NCBI GenBank assembly: GCA_030589055.1
Contig: JAUUWK010000005.1
Location: forward strand, 1-22,109
Origin: Candidatus Bathyarchaeota archaeon
GTDB taxonomy: Archaea; Thermoproteota; Bathyarchaeia; Bathyarchaeales; Bathycorpusculaceae
Reading direction: 5' to 3'
DNA length: 22,109 nt
The translations under genes were made by a program, and so were the position numbers. The first letter of the stretch is position 1. Every line of letters begins with the position of its first letter. Positions 7,970 to 15,895 of the stretch are shown here, in pieces. The notes beneath the pieces were generated by a model. It had not been told where the DNA came from, did no database searches, and saw only the letters and a list, made by a program, of their open reading frames with translations.

Positions 7970-9052
7970 TTAACCCAGTCTCCCTATGACTTCTCCTCTG
8001 ACCTTTTTTCTAAATTCACTACTCTCTTTTGCCAGAACCTCCATATTCTCGTTTGTTATTATTTTAACTTTAGGCAGTTCCCTTGGATACAGCTCGAAGA
8101 GACGATTAAGTAGGGCTGGGCTAACTGAACTTTTTTCCAGTTCTTCACGATTCCATTTTTCCATTAAGCCTAGGATTTCCCGTTTTCCAAACCTGCAGAA
8201 AACATCTGCGATTATCGCTGTTACAATGCTGTTCTCAGATAAAACTGCTATTTCAGCATTTCTTATGGCGTATTGGTTGCCGTTAAAAGAGATTGCTAAG
8301 CCCTCGTTCTCCTTCACCAGCTTGAAAGTTTCCATATCTGTTATGCTGTCACCCACATACATGACGTTTGACAAGTGAATGCTTACTTGTTCAGCAACAC
8401 TCCTTGTAGCAGCAGCCTTTTCCGCGCCGCCTACAGTGTTAACCTCGCGAAAAATTTTCCCAGACTTCATGTTTGCTATTTTCTTCCAGAAAATCTCGTC
8501 GAGTTGTTGGATTGTTTTCCCATATTCTTCTGGAAAATCGTTTAGGCACTTTACTCCAGAGGAAATTTCGATTATGGGCATTTGTGAAACTTCTCTTGCA
8601 AGCTCTTTCAATCGGGTTTTCTCCTCTTCTGTTATGTCGTATTTGTCTATGCTCAGTTTTGTGCAGTAAGTGTTTTCACATGGAAAGTTTAGGGCTTGAC
8701 ATAAAGCCTTTATGTAATGTTCGTAGCTTGTGCTGATGATGAATGCGTGAGCTATGTCTTGAACGTACTGCAATGTGTCTTTAACGTTTGGAATCAAAAC
8801 AAGGCTTTGAGCTGAAAACTCCCGCATTTTTCGGTCTGTGACGCCATAAGCCTTTAGGAAGGGTAGAATGAGTTTCAAAGTATAGCCAGCGTTGTAGCCG
8901 GGTCTTCTTAAAACGTCTGCGAGCACGTCGTCATATCTGCTTATAACTGTGAAGAGTTTATCTCCGTTTGGAACGAAACGGGACGTTATTTCAAATGCGT
9001 TATCGTTTTTGGAGATTGGTCCTTCGCAGTCTGAGATAAAGACTCTTTTCAC
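7970..9052 (-). CDS. HAD-superfamily hydrolase, EhaR-like (COG4030-type)
   Basis: A HAD phosphatase-like fold is shown by motif I at D8-C9-E10 (FISDCEGPIS), motif II near S107/T108 (FIISTSYEH), a candidate motif III lysine K212 in GGAEKAAAT, and motif IV VGDSITDM (D235, D239). The second motif I acid is Glu rather than the usual Asp. At 360 residues it is larger than simple HAD phosphatases, with a cap of about 100 residues after motif II. The opening DCEGP..NDNAFE resembles the archaeal group once named energy-converting hydrogenase A subunit R; that match is from memory. The GTG start overlaps the purD stop (GTGA) and the stop abuts ftr, so it is coupled to both. Its substrate is unknown; a phosphorylated pathway intermediate or C1-carrier precursor is a guess. 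Confidence 0.75.
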   Translation of the reverse strand: MKRVFISDCEGPISKNDNAFEITSRFVPNGDKLFTVISRYDDVLADVLRRPGYNAGYTLKLILPFLKAYGVTDRKMREFSAQSLVLIPNVKDTLQYVQDIAHAFIISTSYEHYIKALCQALNFPCENTYCTKLSIDKYDITEEEKTRLKELAREVSQMPIIEISSGVKCLNDFPEEYGKTIQQLDEIFWKKIANMKSGKIFREVNTVGGAEKAAATRSVAEQVSIHLSNVMYVGDSITDMETFKLVKENEGLAISFNGNQYAIRNAEIAVLSENSIVTAIIADVFCRFGKREILGLMEKWNREELEKSSVSPALLNRLFELYPRELPKVKIITNENMEVLAKESSEFRKKVRGEVIGRLG

Positions 9053-10461
9053 TGTTCACGCCGCCTCAGCTCTTCCATATGTCGTATGCTCTTTTCTATG
9101 TGCTGCTTTGAGGCTATGTCCGTTCTATGCCACAAGGCACCGCCTTTTATCGCATTTAAGCCTTCCAAAGAAAATTGTCTAGCCTCCTCGATGTTTTCAC
9201 CTATGCCTATGACAGATACAGCCCTGGATCTGAGCACGTAATTTTCTCCGTGACGCAGTTCCATGGAAGCTGGATACACACGGATTCTTTCACCGTATTT
9301 TCTAGTAAGCTTGTAAGCCTTCGTTAGGTCAACTGGTGTGGCTATTTCTTCCTTGTTTATAAGGTTTGGATAAACGTTCATGTATCCACCATAGTTTGGC
9401 GGAACCTTGTAGGTTAAGACTGTTGATGCTTTTTCCAATTCTACGCGTGTTAGGTTTCCTTCTAGGATTTTGAAGCAAACATCAACAAAATCGCTTTTCA
9501 AAATCGGCAGAATATTCATTATTTCTGGATCTCCTGGGCGGCTGTTGTTTTCGAGGATTCTGGGTCCTCTGCCTGTGTGGATGAAGGCCACGTAGAAGGG
9601 CATTCCTCTCAGGGCCTTGTTATCTCCGGCTTTCCATTTTTTAAAAATCTTGTTGATGATTTCTCCTTCTTTGTTTCTGTCAGCATCAGTCATGAACGGC
9701 AATACATCACCAACATCTTTGTATGAGCCCATGCCACCAGTGTTTGGTCCTTTGTCGCCGTCGAAGGCACGTTTGTAATCTCTTGTTTCCGGCAAGGATA
9801 CTATGTGTTTACCATCACAGAAGGCTTGGAAGCTGGATTCTTCGCCTTCTAGTTTTTCTTCTACAATGACTGATCCATGTTGGAAATTTGCCATGAAATG
9901 TTCAAAAAGGTGTTCGCGGGCTGTGAAGTGGTCACCCCATACCCCCACGCCTTTTCCAGCCGCTGGGTTGTCTGGTTTAACAACAGCGTTATTTTCAAGT
10001 TCGTCAAGCCAATCGTAAACAGCCTTTTTTATTTCCCCTTGGCTTTTGTAGTTTCTTGGGCTGAAAACTTTGAATTTCGGGTTTACTTCTGGCACAATCT
10101 CTTGGAATAGTTGTCGCTGGGCAACTTTGCTTGCTTCTATGGCGTATTCTTTTGTCGGACAGATCAGGGGTATGTTTGTTCGTTTTTCAACAAGGTTGCG
10201 TACACCGTTTATTATGGGTTTTTCTGGACCAACTATACCGAAATCTATATTGTCCTTGTTTGCTTCTGCAAATCTGCAGATTTCCTCCACGTTTAAGTCA
10301 GATATAACAATGTGTTTGACTGATTTTTTCACGTTGAAGGGGTTTCGCTGTTTATCAGCGATATAGAGTTTCACATCATAGTTTGTGCTTCGTTTGAAAG
10401 CATCAACCATAGCTGCAGCTCTCGAACCGTAAGAAACAACCAGTATGCCTACTTTCTCCAT
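9049..10461 (-). CDS. purD: Phosphoribosylamine-glycine ligase (GAR synthetase), divergent
   Basis: PurD joins glycine to phosphoribosylamine using ATP, directly after PurF. The ATP-grasp core is clear: VVKPDNPAAGKGVGVWGD, then IVEEKLEGEESSFQAF, then DYKRAFDGDKGPNTGGMGSY, then the metal-binding ENNSRPGDPEIMN. Two parts differ from common PurD: the N-terminal GREHA-type motif is replaced by SYGSRAAAMVDAF, and the usual Arg-Phe-Gly-Asp-Pro-Glu reads RPGDPE. The protein is about 470 residues, longer than the usual 430. A TTG 21 nt upstream (10482) also opens the frame, but the ATG at 10461 is preferred because it leads straight into the first beta strand (MEKVGILVV). It lies 52 nt after purF and overlaps the next gene by 4 nt. 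Confidence 0.9.
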   Translation of the reverse strand: MEKVGILVVSYGSRAAAMVDAFKRSTNYDVKLYIADKQRNPFNVKKSVKHIVISDLNVEEICRFAEANKDNIDFGIVGPEKPIINGVRNLVEKRTNIPLICPTKEYAIEASKVAQRQLFQEIVPEVNPKFKVFSPRNYKSQGEIKKAVYDWLDELENNAVVKPDNPAAGKGVGVWGDHFTAREHLFEHFMANFQHGSVIVEEKLEGEESSFQAFCDGKHIVSLPETRDYKRAFDGDKGPNTGGMGSYKDVGDVLPFMTDADRNKEGEIINKIFKKWKAGDNKALRGMPFYVAFIHTGRGPRILENNSRPGDPEIMNILPILKSDFVDVCFKILEGNLTRVELEKASTVLTYKVPPNYGGYMNVYPNLINKEEIATPVDLTKAYKLTRKYGERIRVYPASMELRHGENYVLRSRAVSVIGIGENIEEARQFSLEGLNAIKGGALWHRTDIASKQHIEKSIRHMEELRRREQ

Positions 10462-10513
10462 AACTAACCCATCAGATTGCAAGAATAAACATGAAAACCC
10501 TAATTTAATCTCG

Positions 10514-12022
10514 TCACTGTGCCTTTTCCACGGCTTCTACTATCTCGTAAAGTCTTCCCCTTTCTTCGTAGCCTTTCAAGAATCTTTTCTTCATTTCATC
10601 TGCTATTTTTTGTGCTAGTGGCGTTGGGTATTTACCTGTTATGCACGCCAAGCATAGTTGGTTTCGACTGAAGTCTGTTGCCTTCATAAAGCCTTCTATT
10701 GACTGGTAGCATATGGCGTCTACGCCTACGATTTTTGCTATTTCTTCGGAGCTGTGTTTTGAGCCTATCAGTTGGCCATATGTTGCCATATCTATTCCGT
10801 AAAAGCATGGCCCGATTATGCACGGAAAAGTTATGAACAGGTACACTTTTTTGACTCCCATTTCGCGCAGTCTCTTCACTATGGCTTTCGTTGTGTCACC
10901 CCTGACTATGCTGTCGTCAGTAACTATTACTCGTTTTCCCTTAACTTTTGGTGCTAGGATGTTGATCTTCTTGTCAATTGTTGAATACCGCTCTCTATTA
11001 AGCAGAATGAAAGCCCTTTCTGTTACATAACGGTGTCTGCGAGAGGCCCTTTCCCATCTTAGGCCAGACTCTTCATGAACACCTAAAGCCGCGTCATCCC
11101 CAGTCTCCGGCAAAGAAAGAATCACATCTGCATCCTTAACGACATCTGGATTCTCCCTAACAAGATTCCTCCCAAACTCTTCACGGATTTCATAAACATA
11201 CTTATCGTCAAAACGTGAATCAGGTCTTGCAAAATATGCAAATTCGAAAGCGCAAAAGGCCTTACGCCTATTATTAACTAATTTTTCTCTTCTGAAGCCT
11301 TCTTTTGAAACAGTTACAAGTTCGCCTGCTTCTACTTCAAAATCTCTTTCGAATCCGTTTACGTCTAGGCCAACTGTTTCTGACGAGAAAGCGTATGTTA
11401 AGTGGTCTTTACTGCGGCCAGCGGATAACGGTCTTATTCCGTATGGGTCTTTGAAGGCGAAGAATCGCCCATCTTTTGTTATGCCGGCTACTGAGAAGGC
11501 TCCTTCAATTTCTTGCATGCATGTTTCAACGGCTGAGGATAGATCTTTGCCTTTTCTTAATTCGATTAGGAGTTTGTGGCAGATTAGGTCTGCGTCACAT
11601 TCATAAGAGAAGCTGGGAAATTCCTTGTTTATTTCTTTTTTAAGTTGGAATGTGTTGACGACATTTCCGTTGAAAGACACGGCTAGTTTCAAGCCGTTCT
11701 TTGAGGCTGTGACTGGTTGTGTGCCTTTGATTAATGATTCTTCGTCTGTTTTCCCAGAGGTTGTGTATCTGACGTTTCCGATGCCTACGTGTCCAGGCAA
11801 TCGCCCGAACCACTCTTGAATCGCGCTTGTTTTCAGTTTCGGCACTAGATCTAAACTTCTGTGAATATGAAATTTCTCATTGTTGTAGGTGAGGAAGCCA
11901 TGGGACTGGTGGCCCCTATGATTTTGGACCCTCAAACCCCAATATAATAAGGGAAATATGGACTGTTTTTGGAAGCTTATTGCCCCGAATACTCCACACG
12001 CGATTTTTATTTGTTCTCCCAT
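10514..12022 (-). CDS. purF: Amidophosphoribosyltransferase
   Basis: PurF makes phosphoribosylamine from PRPP and glutamine, the committed purine step. The chain begins with an 8-residue propeptide (MGEQIKIA) expected to be removed to expose the catalytic Cys9 (CGVFGAI). The glutaminase domain runs to about residue 240. The PRPP loop is at 366-378 (VIVTDDSIVRGDT). Four cysteines, C257, C406, C457 and C460, sit in the segments that bind a 4Fe-4S cluster in the Bacillus-type enzyme (CAFEFAYFARPDS, CFYGIDM, CLACITGKYPT), so an oxygen-sensitive cluster enzyme is expected. It is first in the minus-strand operon purF-purD-HAD-ftr-pfkB, preceded by a TATA-like element at 12053-12062. Confidence 0.95.
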   Translation of the reverse strand: MGEQIKIACGVFGAISFQKQSIFPLLYWGLRVQNHRGHQSHGFLTYNNEKFHIHRSLDLVPKLKTSAIQEWFGRLPGHVGIGNVRYTTSGKTDEESLIKGTQPVTASKNGLKLAVSFNGNVVNTFQLKKEINKEFPSFSYECDADLICHKLLIELRKGKDLSSAVETCMQEIEGAFSVAGITKDGRFFAFKDPYGIRPLSAGRSKDHLTYAFSSETVGLDVNGFERDFEVEAGELVTVSKEGFRREKLVNNRRKAFCAFEFAYFARPDSRFDDKYVYEIREEFGRNLVRENPDVVKDADVILSLPETGDDAALGVHEESGLRWERASRRHRYVTERAFILLNRERYSTIDKKINILAPKVKGKRVIVTDDSIVRGDTTKAIVKRLREMGVKKVYLFITFPCIIGPCFYGIDMATYGQLIGSKHSSEEIAKIVGVDAICYQSIEGFMKATDFSRNQLCLACITGKYPTPLAQKIADEMKKRFLKGYEERGRLYEIVEAVEKAQ

Positions 12023-12052
12023 ATTTGGCAGTAGAAGGCGGTTATTTATCAG

Positions 12053-12062
12053 CTTTTATAAC
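12053..12062 (-). promoter_or_regulatory. Probable TATA box of the purF operon
   Basis: Read on the minus strand the sequence is GTTATAAAAG, 31-40 nt before the purF ATG, in an AT-rich setting. A start point near 12030 would leave a leader of about 10 nt. It is the only clear candidate for the five-gene operon, since the downstream genes overlap or nearly abut. Confidence 0.5.
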
Positions 12063-12154
12063 ATTTTTAATTCAAAATACTCAAAACACGCATAGGTTCT
12101 GACAAGCTCAGAGAAGGATTTTACGCACTCATAATACCTACACACATATCATAG

Positions 12155-12630
12155 TATGGAACCCTAGATAAGATACTATACTTGGGTACATCAAAGGGAA
12201 TTGAAGAACTACAATTTGGAGATATTTTGATAGGAGAATCTGGAACTTAGCGTTCTTTGGTTTTACTCTCCACTTATCCGCATTGTATTACGAACGCCCA
12301 CGGAAGTCGGCTTAGACACAAGGATAGAAACTTAACTTATCTATTTTTGTCAGATGCATCTTGGCTTGGTACAAAAGGATCGGACTATTCGATTACATGG
12401 TCGTAGGAGGGTCTGGAGGACACTTGTCACCTAATTATTTTGACACGATCTTTATCCCTGGTTTTCCAGAGGATTTTCAAGAAAAGATTGCCGATCTATA
12501 CTCTAAAAGGAATGGTGATTCAGGTGTGGCTCAACTCAATAAACAGAGAATAACTCTTAGGAGACGACTTGATGCAGTTCTGGACGACATTGCAAACAAT
12601 AAACCTATTACTCAGAAAGCAACAGTTTGA
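12155..12630 (+). pseudogene. Decayed type I restriction specificity-like gene (HsdS-type)
   Basis: A protein trace can be rebuilt across two frames. From 12155 one frame reads SKGIEELQFGDILIGESGT, is cut by TAG at 12248-12250, then resumes as CITNAHGSRLRHKD and TYLFLS up to about 12345. The trace then shifts to the frame open from 12328 (non-AUG candidate TTG at 12361): LAWYKRIGLFDYMVVGGSGG, then HLSPNYFDTIFIPGFPEDFQ and EKIADLY, ending TGA at 12628. The order GD-ILIG, ITN-HG, a short hydrophobic run, SGG-hydrophobic-P-x-F and IP-PFPEDFQEKIADLY is that of the DNA-recognition half of HsdS or of methylase-linked specificity domains. One stop and one frameshift make it non-functional. The 5' part and partner hsdM/hsdR genes are absent from the window. 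Family assignment is moderately certain; decay is clear. Confidence 0.65.
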
Positions 12631-12892
12631 GAGATCTCGCCACTTGATGATGACACAACCCCTGCTAACTTATCCCTAGTAAGTTAACAGTATCCGTTGA
12701 TATCATAGATCTAACTAACAAAGAAGCCCAGAGTTTTGATTACGTTTTCAGATACGATTTGAGAGCCTTTGAAGACATGATAAACAGATTGGGATTTAAA
12801 ACCTTGGCAAGGAATACAGTAGGGCGAATGTTGCAGTATCTCTGGGCTTGTTTACCTCTTTGGGAGTCTGAAACGTTAAATTTGCATATTGA
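12631..12892. other. Intergenic stretch with a further gene fragment
   Basis: After the HsdS-like remnant the same frame continues as EISPLDDDTTPANLSLVS before a TAA. A second plus-strand frame, open from about 12677, then reads SVDIIDLTNKEAQSFDYVF, followed by YDLRAFEDMINRLGFKTLA. Its composition is protein-like, but it has no good start and runs into the antisense of the next gene (open to 12968). It is probably part of the same decayed island. I do not recognise the family. Confidence 0.4.
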
Positions 12893-13333
12893 CTATTTTA
12901 CTGTGTTTGAGGTTATTGTTAGTTCTGCGCCGTTGATTACGTGTATCCACCGGTCCAGTGTCTCATAAGAACCATCGTAGTAGACTATTAGTCTTGCGAC
13001 TGAGTCCATTGGAGCATCCTCTGGAACATCTCCATTCCAAGTTAGAGCTTTCTTACTGCAAGGCTTAAGAGTCAAGTTTTGTGATGTGCCGCTCCAACTC
13101 CATGCTTCACATTCAAAGGCTATGTTAACAGACCATGTACCATCGTTTTCTCCAGTGTTCTTGAATGTAATTTCCACAATGAAAGCTTCACCTTGCGCCT
13201 TTTCAACTATCCTACCGTCACCGCTGCACGCTAAACAAGCTAAGGGTTGATCTTCTGAACCCGCACCTGAAAAACCAAGTGTAATAACTAGTGTAACCAC
13301 TGCAAGAGACAATAAAACATATCTTTTCTTCAT
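12893..13333 (-). CDS. Small secreted protein with Ig-like domain
   Basis: This 146-residue protein starts with a clear signal peptide: MKKR, then a hydrophobic core of about 15 residues (YVLLSLAVVTLVITLGF), then a small-residue region (SGAGS). The mature part has a CLAC pair just after the cleavage region and two more cysteines (FECEAW, LKPCSKK), perhaps two disulfides. The rest is a beta sandwich of the type that lists 'EITFKNTGENDGTWSV', as in CARDB-like extracellular modules. A strong Shine-Dalgarno (GGAGGAGGGG) lies just before the ATG. It is a stand-alone gene next to a decayed island, with aspS upstream on the same strand about 160 nt away. Function unknown. Confidence 0.75.
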   Translation of the reverse strand: MKKRYVLLSLAVVTLVITLGFSGAGSEDQPLACLACSGDGRIVEKAQGEAFIVEITFKNTGENDGTWSVNIAFECEAWSWSGTSQNLTLKPCSKKALTWNGDVPEDAPMDSVARLIVYYDGSYETLDRWIHVINGAELTITSNTVK

Positions 13334-13493
13334 TTACCCCTCCTCCTTCATAACAAGTAAATGGAGACAGTCTGCTTTATCCGTTCTGTAGAATTCTTCT
13401 ATAACACAGAAATAGAGCATTCTCCAAGCATAGGTTTCCATGTAAAAAATATAGGGTGTCTAGATTCTAACGGAAAAATTTACGGATAAATTT

Positions 13494-14813
13494 TCACGGT
13501 GTAAGCCTAAATTGGTCTCTCGGATAAAGCGTGACTTCTCTTATGTTCTTTTTCCCAGTCAGCATCATCGTCAACCTTTCTAAGCCTACAGCCCATCCTG
13601 CATGAGGCGGCATACCATAATCAAAAGCCTGTAAATGATACTTGAAAGATTCCGGGTTTAAACCCTGGTCCTTCAACCGCTTTGTCAGAAGCTCCTTAGA
13701 TGCTATTCTCGTTCCGCCGGAAGCAAGCTCTATCCAGCTCCACATCAAGTCAAACGCTTCAGAAAGCTCTGGGTTATCATCCCGCGGCTTAATGTAAAAC
13801 GCCTTTGAACGTGTCGGCCAGTCAGTAATGAAGTAGAAGTACGGATGAATCTTTCCTAAAGTTCTGAAGCCAGGTGTCGGTACGTCTTCACCCGACAGAA
13901 TTTGTATCCCTTCACGCTTCAAATCTCGCAGTACATCATCATATTTCAGGCGCTTAAAGGGAACTTTCGGCACTTCAACACTGTGCTTTAGTGTAGCCAG
14001 CTCCCCCCGGCACTTTTCATTGACAACCCTACAGACGTGTTGGATGAGCCATTCAAGCAGTTGCATCACATCCTCAGCCGTGGCAAAAGCCTGCTCAATA
14101 TCTATCGAGACAAACTCGCTTATGTGGTGGCGTGTATGAGACTCCTCAGCCCTGAAAAACGGTCCCACTTCTAAAACCTTTTCTAAGCTCATGACAAGCT
14201 CTTCCTTATACAGTTGGGGGCTTTGAGCAAGAAACGCTTTCTTCTCGAAGTAATTAACAGGGAAAAGTGCTGCGCCGCCTTCAGTTGCTGAAGCAATAAT
14301 GCGCGGAGTGTGGATCTCTATAAATCCTCTTTTGAATAGGAAGTCGCGTAGTGCCTCTACGGCTGTATGCTGAACCTTGAAAACAGCTACGTTCTCCTCT
14401 TGGCAAAGGTCCAACGCCCGCGCATCCAGTCGAACATCTATATGTGCTGGTGTTTTTCCAGTTATGTCAATTGGCAAACGAAGTGCAGCTTTGCTGAAAA
14501 TCTTAATTTGCTTCGGTATCACTTCGACGCCTCTAGGTGTCATCTCAGTCTTCTTCACAACCCCTTTAATGCCGATGCTAAACCTTTTCTGTAAAACGTC
14601 AGACTTCGACAACACTTCGTTATTCACTTTTTTCCGTGGCACAGTAACCTGTATTGTACCTTCCCTATCCTGCAATATCACGAAGCGTATCCCACCCAAA
14701 TCCCTTACATCTTGAACCCAGCCGAAAAGCGTAACCTCTTGACCGTGAAGCTTAGGTTTAACATCAACAGAATGGTGCGTTCTACGCCAATCACCAATGG
14801 AATCCAACTTCAT
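13494..14813 (-). CDS. aspS: Aspartyl-tRNA synthetase, archaeal type
   Basis: This class IIb synthetase charges tRNA with aspartate. The N-terminal OB fold (residues about 15-105) reads VTLFGWVQDVRDLGGIRFV. The catalytic core shows motif 2 FRAEESHTRHHISEF and motif 3 GWAVGLERLTMML. Length 439 matches archaeal enzymes, which lack the bacterial insertion domain. In Thermococcus AspRS the OB-fold position after GWV is Trp in a tRNA-Asp-specific enzyme; here it is Gln (GWVQ), so whether it also charges tRNA-Asn cannot be decided from this residue. It lies 16 nt downstream of the KH-domain gene and is probably cotranscribed with it. Confidence 0.95.
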   Translation of the reverse strand: MKLDSIGDWRRTHHSVDVKPKLHGQEVTLFGWVQDVRDLGGIRFVILQDREGTIQVTVPRKKVNNEVLSKSDVLQKRFSIGIKGVVKKTEMTPRGVEVIPKQIKIFSKAALRLPIDITGKTPAHIDVRLDARALDLCQEENVAVFKVQHTAVEALRDFLFKRGFIEIHTPRIIASATEGGAALFPVNYFEKKAFLAQSPQLYKEELVMSLEKVLEVGPFFRAEESHTRHHISEFVSIDIEQAFATAEDVMQLLEWLIQHVCRVVNEKCRGELATLKHSVEVPKVPFKRLKYDDVLRDLKREGIQILSGEDVPTPGFRTLGKIHPYFYFITDWPTRSKAFYIKPRDDNPELSEAFDLMWSWIELASGGTRIASKELLTKRLKDQGLNPESFKYHLQAFDYGMPPHAGWAVGLERLTMMLTGKKNIREVTLYPRDQFRLTP

Positions 14814-14829
14814 GAGTTCACACTCTCAA

Positions 14830-15339
14830 CTAGTCTGCAAACTCCACACGCAGAGTCATGTTGCGAACTCTACGGGCAATCTCCTTTAAAGCCTTTATAT
14901 CAAAAGGCGGCTGCCTCCCACGTCTCTTCTTCAGAATAACCCTGGTCTCAGTTGTTCCATCAGGCAGCCAAATAGTGTTTATCGTCACTATGCTTAATGG
15001 AGCGAACAAATCTTCCAAAAACTTTCGGTCATTGACCCCGTACTCCAGAACACGAATAGCTTTGCCAACTTTAGCCCCTAAGGCTTTGACGATTTTTCCG
15101 CCATAACCCAAAAGACGAGGTACATCACCGCGTCCAACAATCACCGCCAACGTCCAGTCAACATCCACAGACTTGTGAAAACAAACATTTTGAAGAGAAG
15201 GATACTTATCCTCCAAGCTTAGAAGTAAGCGGGCGATTTGTAAGTCTAATTCGCTTATCTCGCCAGACTTGACTTTTGCCAAACACTTTTGACACAGTAT
15301 TCCACTTTTTAGACAGAAGTTGCATAGTTCAGTTTTCAC
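14830..15339 (-). CDS. Zinc-finger and KH-domain RNA-binding protein
   Basis: A short N-terminal four-cysteine zinc site (C-x2-C, then C-x2-C, in ELCNFCLKSGILCQKC) is followed by a helical linker and a KH-type fold. The KH signature is VGRGDVPRLLGYGGKIVKAL, whose GYGGK turn takes the place of the GxxG loop, and a basic stretch (LKKRRGRQPP) follows. The architecture resembles archaeal NusA-like KH proteins often found by aspS; it probably binds RNA in translation or transcription. A TTG opens the frame at 15360. The GTG at 15339 is preferred because GGAGGGT lies a suitable distance upstream and the protein then starts (M)KTELCNFC, right at the zinc site. It sits 16 nt before aspS. Confidence 0.75.
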   Translation of the reverse strand: MKTELCNFCLKSGILCQKCLAKVKSGEISELDLQIARLLLSLEDKYPSLQNVCFHKSVDVDWTLAVIVGRGDVPRLLGYGGKIVKALGAKVGKAIRVLEYGVNDRKFLEDLFAPLSIVTINTIWLPDGTTETRVILKKRRGRQPPFDIKALKEIARRVRNMTLRVEFAD

Positions 15340-15407
15340 TTGGGAAAGTACCCTCCACAAATAAAGGAGGGGCGGCGGAGCTTTGGGAGTTTATGCATAA
15401 TCGTGGT

Positions 15408-15686
15408 TTACTGTTCTAGGGTTATCTCGATTGTGCTCACATTTGTGGGCGTGCCACCCTCTTCTCTGGATCCCAATTGCTCAGTTCCGATTCCAATTTT
15501 CTTGACTTTAACATCTGGTAGGAATCGACGTCTGACGACCTCGACAACATCAACTGCTACGCTGATCGATCTTCCCCTAGCCTTAACATTTACTTCTTTT
15601 ACTCCGCGGTGAAAGAGGGTTATGCAAGCCAGTACGTAGTTCATTACTGGCTTTCTCCCGATCAATACTGCATTGCTTTCAGACAT
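15408..15686 (-). CDS. albA: DNA/RNA-binding chromatin protein Alba
   Basis: Alba is a small dimeric protein that coats DNA and RNA in most archaea. The protein matches along its whole length: VLIGRKPVMNYV, then VKEVNVKARGRSISVAVD, then EVVRRRFLPDVKVKKIGIG, ending STIEITLEQ. The frame opens at 15713, but the ATG at 15686 is preferred: it follows GTGAGGCGG and gives a 92-residue protein. The Sulfolobus residue Lys16, known as an acetylation site, is Arg here (GRK, against GKK); the second Lys is kept. The loop before the last strand is a few residues longer (SREEGGTPTN). It is divergent from an Lrp-like gene and 47 nt upstream of the KH gene. Confidence 0.93.
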   Translation of the reverse strand: MSESNAVLIGRKPVMNYVLACITLFHRGVKEVNVKARGRSISVAVDVVEVVRRRFLPDVKVKKIGIGTEQLGSREEGGTPTNVSTIEITLEQ

Positions 15687-15728
15687 TTGTACCGCCTCAC
15701 TCCTCGTTTTCACTTTTCTATGGCTTCA

Positions 15729-15746
15729 TAACGATTTTTATCGTTA
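15729..15746. promoter_or_regulatory. Palindrome at the alba promoter
   Basis: An exact inverted repeat, TAACGAT-TTTT-ATCGTTA, lies about 43-60 nt before the alba start. It borders a TATA-like run (TATTTATTTA on the minus strand, about 15744-15753). The position fits a repressor operator. The neighbouring divergent Lrp-type gene is the obvious candidate binder, by inference. At RNA level it could also form a short hairpin. Confidence 0.5.
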
Positions 15747-15832
15747 AATAAATACGTTACGGTTTTCAGTTCTATTCAAAAACTCAGATGTTGAAGTTGC
15801 ATGTTTTTATTGCATCTTGTCTTTTCTAAATG

Positions 15833-15840
15833 TTTAAATA
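15833..15840 (+). promoter_or_regulatory. TATA box of the lrp-sucCD unit
   Basis: TTTAAATA sits about 56-63 nt before the TTG start, placing the transcript start near 15863. The resulting leader of about 33 nt carries a Shine-Dalgarno (GAGAAGGA, about 15882-15889), unlike the leaderless genes elsewhere in the window. Confidence 0.5.
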
Positions 15841-15895
15841 ATTCATATTAATGTAAAGTTAGAACTTGACGAAAGTCCTTTGAGAAGGAAAAATC

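Noticed and set aside
12759..12968. 69-codon plus-strand frame as a real gene
   Set aside because: It starts at a TTG without ribosome-binding site and runs into the antisense strand of the secreted-protein gene; at best its 5' part is a gene fragment.
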